A stretch of DNA of 64,000 nucleotides from assembly GCA_032622095.1 (NCBI GenBank), contig CP136067.1, positions 193,588,052 through 193,652,051 on the forward strand, given 5' to 3'. The notes below the pieces were generated by a model. The model saw nothing but the letters and a program-made list of their open reading frames with translations. It did no database searches and had not been told where the DNA came from. Both the position numbers and the translations under genes were made by a program. Below, piece after piece: positions 59,009 to 64,000 of this stretch; position 1 is the stretch's first letter; every line of letters starts with the position of its first letter. The DNA comes from Siphonodentalium dalli (taxonomy: Eukaryota; Mollusca; Scaphopoda; Gadilida; Siphonodentaliidae).

Positions 59009-59535
59009 CGTCTTACAGAATTATGAATGCATAATTTTGGGGTTCGAACAATCCATGTCTGTTTAAATGTTTTAAGTGTCTGTAACTAGTGCCTACATAA
59101 CTACTAGCATCCATTTATCTATAATTATCCAGGAAGAGTCGTCACATCTCTTCTATTGGAGATCAGCTGACCATTCATAATACAATTCATAGAGATTTCC
59201 ATATTGGAAAACTTCAAATTAATCAAATGTCAACTGTCAATTGACACCGAAGCGGATGAATGAGATGGGCAGGTAGAGATATCTCTAATAAATCAAATGT
59301 CCAGCGGCCAAACACGTGTCCGAGGCAATCAGATGTCCTTTAAGATGATATGCTAGATGATCATTTGTAGACGATTTGGACAATGTCCGTCTCGACACGT
59401 GTGTGAAGAAACTGACCGCTGCCTTTGATAATTTGCTCGCCAAGGCCATAATTAAAATATTGTTTGTTTGAGCACTCCCTACCCAACTACTCAAAACAAA
59501 AATGCCTTTTACTGAAAATATTTTTCATCATCACA
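59009..59535. other. Non-coding DNA, nothing recognised
   Basis: No gene or repeat recognised. Confidence 0.4.
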
Positions 59536-59655
59536 AATGATGAAATTATAATTGTTTTCTCAGCCAAATTTAGGAAATATTTATATAGATTTCAATGTTA
59601 TTAGTTTTTATGGAGAACTTAATAATTACTGTTATATAATGTTGTTGTTACATAG
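59536..59655 (+). repeat. 120-bp direct repeat, left copy
   Basis: AAATGATGAAATTATAATTG, CAGCCAAATTTAGGAAA and TTATAGATTTCAATGTTATT, then TTATGGAGAACT. Repeated in the same direction at 60680-60815. Together the copies bracket the TTAA element at 59852-60605. Confidence 0.85.
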
Positions 59656-59851
59656 AGAGTAATCAATTGGTTCCGAGAATTACTCTATTTATTAAACTTC
59701 TGCATCACATTGGTTCACAAAATATGATTCAAACTCCCAGAATTAATGCATGAAATTCCCGATGTGGAGAAAGAACAACCATAGAAAATTCAGTCTAGAT
59801 CAGTATAAAGCGACGTAACGTCAATGACGTCACAAGAAATGACATAATCCA

Positions 59852-60605
59852 TTAACTCTTTCGCTGCCACCCCGCCACACGGACATACTCCCCAGTGCCA
59901 AGCATTCTGGGTGTAAATACAAGTATTTTATGTATAGGCCTATGTGGGTAATGCAATGACTATCGGGTAATTATCGGTGTATTTAGTTGAAACTTCACAT
60001 GTGGGTATATATGACAATGACCTATCACCTGCCCCGACGTGGAGACCCATTCAAGGTCAAAGCCTTTGGGTCACGTGCCATTGGCAGCCATCTTGGATTT
60101 GCTTTAATTTATGTTTTTCGGTAATTTTTTTCAATTCATATATGATTAAATGTTAGTTTTTTGTTCTATTGTTCTATCCCATTAATTAATGCTTCACCAG
60201 TTAATCATATTCAGGCTACTATTCCGTATTTTTCACCGACCTCATTCCGACAGAATTTTTGGACGCTAGACTGATCAGCAGAAAGGAGGCCGCCAAGTCA
60301 ATTATGATGTTTATTTTCCACTCATATATCGCATCCCATGCACCAAAAGTTAATTTGTCAATGGTATATTCTGGCTCGGACTGTACTCATAGAACTTCAG
60401 GAGTAGCATGACTTTGACTGACCTTTCTTCTAAATTGTCAGCGCACACCAGCACTCTACATAAAATAAATGAACCCCCGTTGTAATGCAACAAAACAATA
60501 TAATTACGACCCGTAAACCAGGTGCACCCCCGAACTCGCATAAATGCGTATTTGGCAGCGACTGGGTAACTCGCATTTATGCGAGCTTGGCATCGAAAGA
60601 GTTAA
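59852..60605. mobile_element. TTAA-flanked element with CTCTTTCGCTGCC ends
   Basis: TTAACTCTTTCGCTGCCA at 59852 and TTGGCATCGAAAGAGTTAA ending 60605 are imperfect inverted repeats with TTAA on both sides. The element is 754 bp. A hairpin of AACTCGCATAAATGCG and CGCATTTATGCGAG lies near the right end (about 60533-60585). No transposase frame. Likely another piggyBac-type non-autonomous element. Confidence 0.75.
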
Positions 60606-60679
60606 TGACATTATCATTTTTAATTAACGGCGTTTTCATTGGAAATCACACATAGTGTAATAAATATGTTTCATTCTCA

Positions 60680-60815
60680 CAAATGATGAAATAAAATTTT
60701 ATTGCTCAGCCAAATTTAGGAAACATTTTTATAGATTTCAATGTTATTAGTTTCTATGGAGAACTGATTACTGTTATACTAATAATAATTACTGTTATAT
60801 AATTGTTGTTACAAA
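60680..60815 (+). repeat. 120-bp direct repeat, right copy
   Basis: Same order as 59536-59655, plus a small internal duplication of TAATTACTGTTATA. Confidence 0.85.
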
Positions 60816-61328
60816 TTTTCTGATATTGCAATATATCTAAACTTAAAATACTCTTGAAAAATGTCAAATAAAAGGACGTGAGTATCAGCCGACCTACCTA
60901 CTGATGTTGATCATTGGGGATGATCAAACAAAGATTTTACTAATATTAGCCTGGCATTTTGTGGATGCTTCAGACACTGTCCGTTCTGCGTGGTCATCAG
61001 GAAATCATATTATCACTAAAGATCGGTGGCCACTCGAGCAGCCGTCATATCACACGTGGCTCTATAGTAAACAATTCACTTAAAATCATATCTGTCTTCT
61101 TGAAATTTGACATATTTTTTTGTGTGTTTTGTATAAATTTCTCATTAATGACGGTCAATTTGACAAATTGAAAAAATTAAATCTTTTTGCTCCTCACTGG
61201 ATGGAGTATATTAGTCAGGAAATAGGGAGGTTTGTATTCTAAGTTTTTAACATTATGAATAAAAATTGCTAACTGTTATTTATTTAGCCTTCTTGTGACC
61301 TTATATTTTTTGTTTTGTAACTATTAAA
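60816..61328. other. Non-coding DNA, nothing recognised
   Basis: No gene or repeat recognised. Confidence 0.4.
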
Positions 61329-61780
61329 GACCCGCCATATCAAATCCAGTCGGAAGTCGGGATTTTTTTACCCTGTGCCAATGCATTCTCTTATATATGC
61401 GAGTCGACCATAGGTCGCCTCGCATATATAAGAGAATGCATTGGCCTAACAATTTTTTACAATTTTAATAATTTTTTATTGTATTCTTTAACAATTTTAT
61501 AATTTCACCCATACAGAGTCCCAGACAAACATGAGCAGACGACACTCTTCTATATGCTTCTATATATGTGTGGGGCTCCCTACAGGGTAATGGATGTTTT
61601 TTATTTTATGTCCTAAAAATTGTCAGAAACATTTATTTAAAAAAAATGATAAAAAATTGTTAGGCCAATGCATTCTCTTATATATGCGAGACGACCTATG
61701 GTCGACTCGCATATATAAGAGAATGCATTGGCACAGGGTAAAAAAATCCCGACTTCCGACTGGATTTGATATGGCGGGTC
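61329..61780. mobile_element. GACCCGCC outer inverted repeat enclosing the hairpin module
   Basis: The outer arms GACCCGCCATATCAAATCC and GGATTTGATATGGCGGGTC enclose GGAAGTCGGGA-T(n) and its inverse. Inside, TA-CCCTGTGCC at 61369 and GGCACAGGG-TA ending 61740 bound the same two-hairpin module found in the TTAACCC MITEs, with a longer unrelated centre. This copy best shows that the module has its own TA-flanked ends. Confidence 0.8.
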
Positions 61781-61784
61781 ACAT

Positions 61785-62050
61785 ATTGTGGACTTGTTCG
61801 AGTGCGTGAAACTGATAAATTAGTACTCAGGCACTATAGATACCAACTGGGGGGAATGTAGCATTCTACTAACATCGCCAAAAATCTCAAAGAAATCGGC
61901 CATACAACTCCATAGAAAACATCGTCTGAACTGTGCTCAATTGTAAATATTTACACTCGATTCGGGACGCAACGATAAATTAATGCAAATGATTTCGCCA
62001 TCGATACTCACTGATGGTGTGTGTTGGGTAATAATCATACCATAGTTGAG
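61785..62050. repeat. Dispersed 350-bp repeat, copy 3 (truncated)
   Basis: TTGTTCGAGTGCGTGAAACT, CTCCATAGAAAACATCGTC, CAATTGTAAATATTTAC and TCGATTCGGGACGCA match 14275 and 22025. The last 100 bp are lost. Confidence 0.75.
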
Positions 62051-63149
62051 CGGGGGAGTTCATAAATCAGATTGTCCATCTGTCTGAGGTATCCATCAAA
62101 CTAACTTCACTTGCTTTTTTTTATTCATTTTCTGGTCCAATTTTTTTCTTCAGGCGACTATAGAAAACAACAGTGTCCAGTGTCCATCCCTTCATATCTT
62201 CAGTAATAATTAATGAAATTAACAGTACTTAGTATGTTAGCGTATTGGTTAGGGCCAAAGGTCAAGTTCAAATAGGGGTGAGGTCCGCCAATCTTTACTT
62301 GAGTTATGGTATTTGTCGAATTTGTCAATTATTTTGGTTTCCGGATGATAACTTTAATAGTTTTAGTTATCATATTGTTTTCAAATTTGGTACATGTATA
62401 TGGATTACTTACATGAAAATACAGGTCATAGAGTGAAAATTTACTGATTAATCAACTAAAACTATGTGTGTTAACAACATAGGCAGTTGGAAGCGAAGAT
62501 TTATTCAATGATTGTACCCAGAATCAAACTTTTCATTTCTAAAAAAAGCCAATGGTAAAATAAATCCACCTATTCGGGGTGGGGGATGTGTGGCCTAGAG
62601 GCCTTTTATTATAAGCTTTTTTAGACTCATTCTAATTTCTAGAGGTTACTAACCAACATGGGTACCTCTGCGCCATCGATTTGGAGATTTATCAGACTTA
62701 TTTTAGGCTTTTAGCAAAGCTCTCCCGAGACCAATTCTTCTCGGTCCATAACAGCTTGGGCTACAGGTTAGGTTGATGCTGTTTTCGACCGAGTCCCCTC
62801 TTCTTGTTCTAAGCTCTCCTAGGTCTAAGCTCTCCCTTGTTTTGTCCCATCTTAATTCTTCAATTTTTCTTCAATTGTTTTGAATATTAGAGATACATGT
62901 AGTACCCTTTTATCACTTAAACAAATAATTTAAGATGGCTGCATTATTTATAGCCCATGTACACACGTGGGGAGCTATCCATAGATAAATTGGGACATGC
63001 AGTCCTTCTATAATTATAGCAAAGCACTGTTGATAATAGGCTTGCAACAAACAAGTATGGTAATAAAATGTGCACTCACATTGAACATAATAAATGACGG
63101 CATCGTAAATATTAAAAGCCATATATGGTCAACAGCATCTGAAATCAAG
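62051..63149. other. Non-coding DNA, nothing recognised
   Basis: No repeat family or gene recognised. AGCTCTCCC-type short text recurs near 62720, 62810 and 62835. Confidence 0.4.
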
Positions 63150-63485
63150 CCTGAGTTTAGTGAGCCTGTCATTTGCAGAATGAGGTCCCCAGAGGGTGAA
63201 TTTAGTGATGCTATCCCGTTATTGATGTTCACCCATTACTCACCTCGATTATGCAATTTATCTTCTGCACATTAGCAGATATAGAAACTTCCCAGAAGGG
63301 AAAAAGTAACTAAAAACAATGTTAATTTGAGACTATAGATATTTCCTGGAAGATGAGGCATAAGCAGAATGAGGTCCCCAGATGGTGAATTTGGTGATGC
63401 CAACCCGCTGTGCAGGGTAGCATCACTAAATTCACCCTGTGGGGACCTCATTCTGCAAATGACAGACACACTAAGCTCAGGCTTG
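63150..63485. mobile_element. GAGGTCCCC hairpin element, long form
   Basis: Outer AAGCCTGAGTTTAGTG and CACTAAGCTCAGGCTTG pair. The left GAATGAGGTCCCCAGAGGG half-palindrome opens it, and the right palindrome (about 63367-63457) closes it. The centre shares CACCTCGATTATGC with 51595-51945. Confidence 0.8.
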
Positions 63486-63939
63486 TCTGAATCCAAAGAA
63501 TTCGGTCAATCTGAAAATGCTTTGGTTATCATTTTGCATTTGCAGGATGTAATTTTATTAACTTGCCCTGTGATCACCGCTAATGATAACTTAATATTAT
63601 ACTTATTATCGTTGGATTCATGGTTGTCATATTTGTTGTTATTGATTAGCCTTTGAGAAGCATGTACTCAAGGACAGTGAAGAGTTTGGGGTTTAAGTGA
63701 ATTAACTAAGGATTTGACCCAGTGTTTTGGAGAGGGTGGGGGTGGGTGACAATACTTTTCTACTATTGGTATCCATTATGCAGTATAAAATCGGAAGAAG
63801 ATCATTGTGTATGGGAAACCATATGTAGTATCTTATAAAACCCTTTGCCATGCTATGTCTTCATGGAATTTACAACTGGAGAAAAATTTGTTTCTCTGGA
63901 GTAGTAATCACTCCCTGGAGCTTCCTGAAATTTTGCGAA
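63486..63939. other. Non-coding DNA, nothing recognised
   Basis: No gene or repeat recognised before the final hairpin module. Confidence 0.4.
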
Positions 63940-64000
63940 TACCCTGTGCCAATGCACATAGGGAGCCTCGCATATATAAGAGAATACATTGGCCTACATT
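63940..64000. mobile_element. Hairpin module, cut by window end
   Basis: TACCCTGTGCCAATGC is followed directly by ACATAGGGAGCCTCGCATA and the right arm, so the left arm is largely deleted. The flank GCGAA before TACCC differs from all other copies. The element runs off the window. Confidence 0.7.

Overview
The window looks like metazoan nuclear DNA, probably from a marine invertebrate; I cannot name the species. It is AT-rich and gene-poor, with very long introns, GT-AG splice sites, a decayed non-LTR retrotransposon and dozens of short foldback transposons (MITEs). There are no operons, no bacterial-style genes, no complete tRNA or rRNA gene and no CRISPR array. Nearly all open frames in the window are chance frames or lie inside repeats.

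The one convincing host gene is on the minus strand. I assemble it from three exons: a large disordered exon (31328-30390), a BH3 exon (16950-16727) and a short terminal exon (10834-10694). Each exon has a good acceptor, and a donor where one is needed, and the reading phases match at both junctions. The product is a BH3-only pro-apoptotic protein of the Bim/Bmf type. It carries an LC8 dynein light chain motif (A-T-Q-T-P-S-P), about 80 residues further a canonical BH3 helix (L-R-R-I-S-D-E-F), and a C-terminal tail with the W-x-Q-I pattern of Bmf. The 5' end is not located. A possible promoter with an inverted CCAAT box, an E-box, a kappaB-like site and a consensus donor lies at 42.5-42.9 kb on the same strand.

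The introns and flanks are a repeat landscape. The main family is a TTAA-flanked, piggyBac-type MITE (ends TTAACCCTTTACCCAACA) with ten copies. Each carries a module of two near-perfect hairpins, and the same hairpin module also occurs with different flanks at about 6.6, 28.9, 61.4 and 63.9 kb. It is probably an element in its own right that was captured and co-amplified. Other families are: TTAA elements beginning AAAGGTACTC, AAAGGGG and CTCTTTCGCTGCC; TA-flanked mariner-like foldbacks (CAGTAATGCCCTAA); hairpins around GAGGTCCCCAGAGGG; a foldback beginning GCCCGTAGAGATC; and a 350-bp dispersed repeat of unknown class. Nested insertions give a relative order: the TTAA MITE entered a LINE reverse transcriptase, a GAGGTCCCC element, a GCCCGTAGAG element and a TTGGC-rich tandem repeat.

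Layout: 0-10 kb, repeats downstream of the gene. 10.7-31.3 kb, the BH3-only gene, with a broken LINE (18.7-20.5 kb) in its longer intron. 31.3-43 kb, upstream or first-intron DNA with duplicated blocks and the promoter candidate. 44-55 kb, dense MITEs. 56-58.4 kb, a degenerate tandem array holding a retroelement tail. 58.8-64 kb, more foldback elements.
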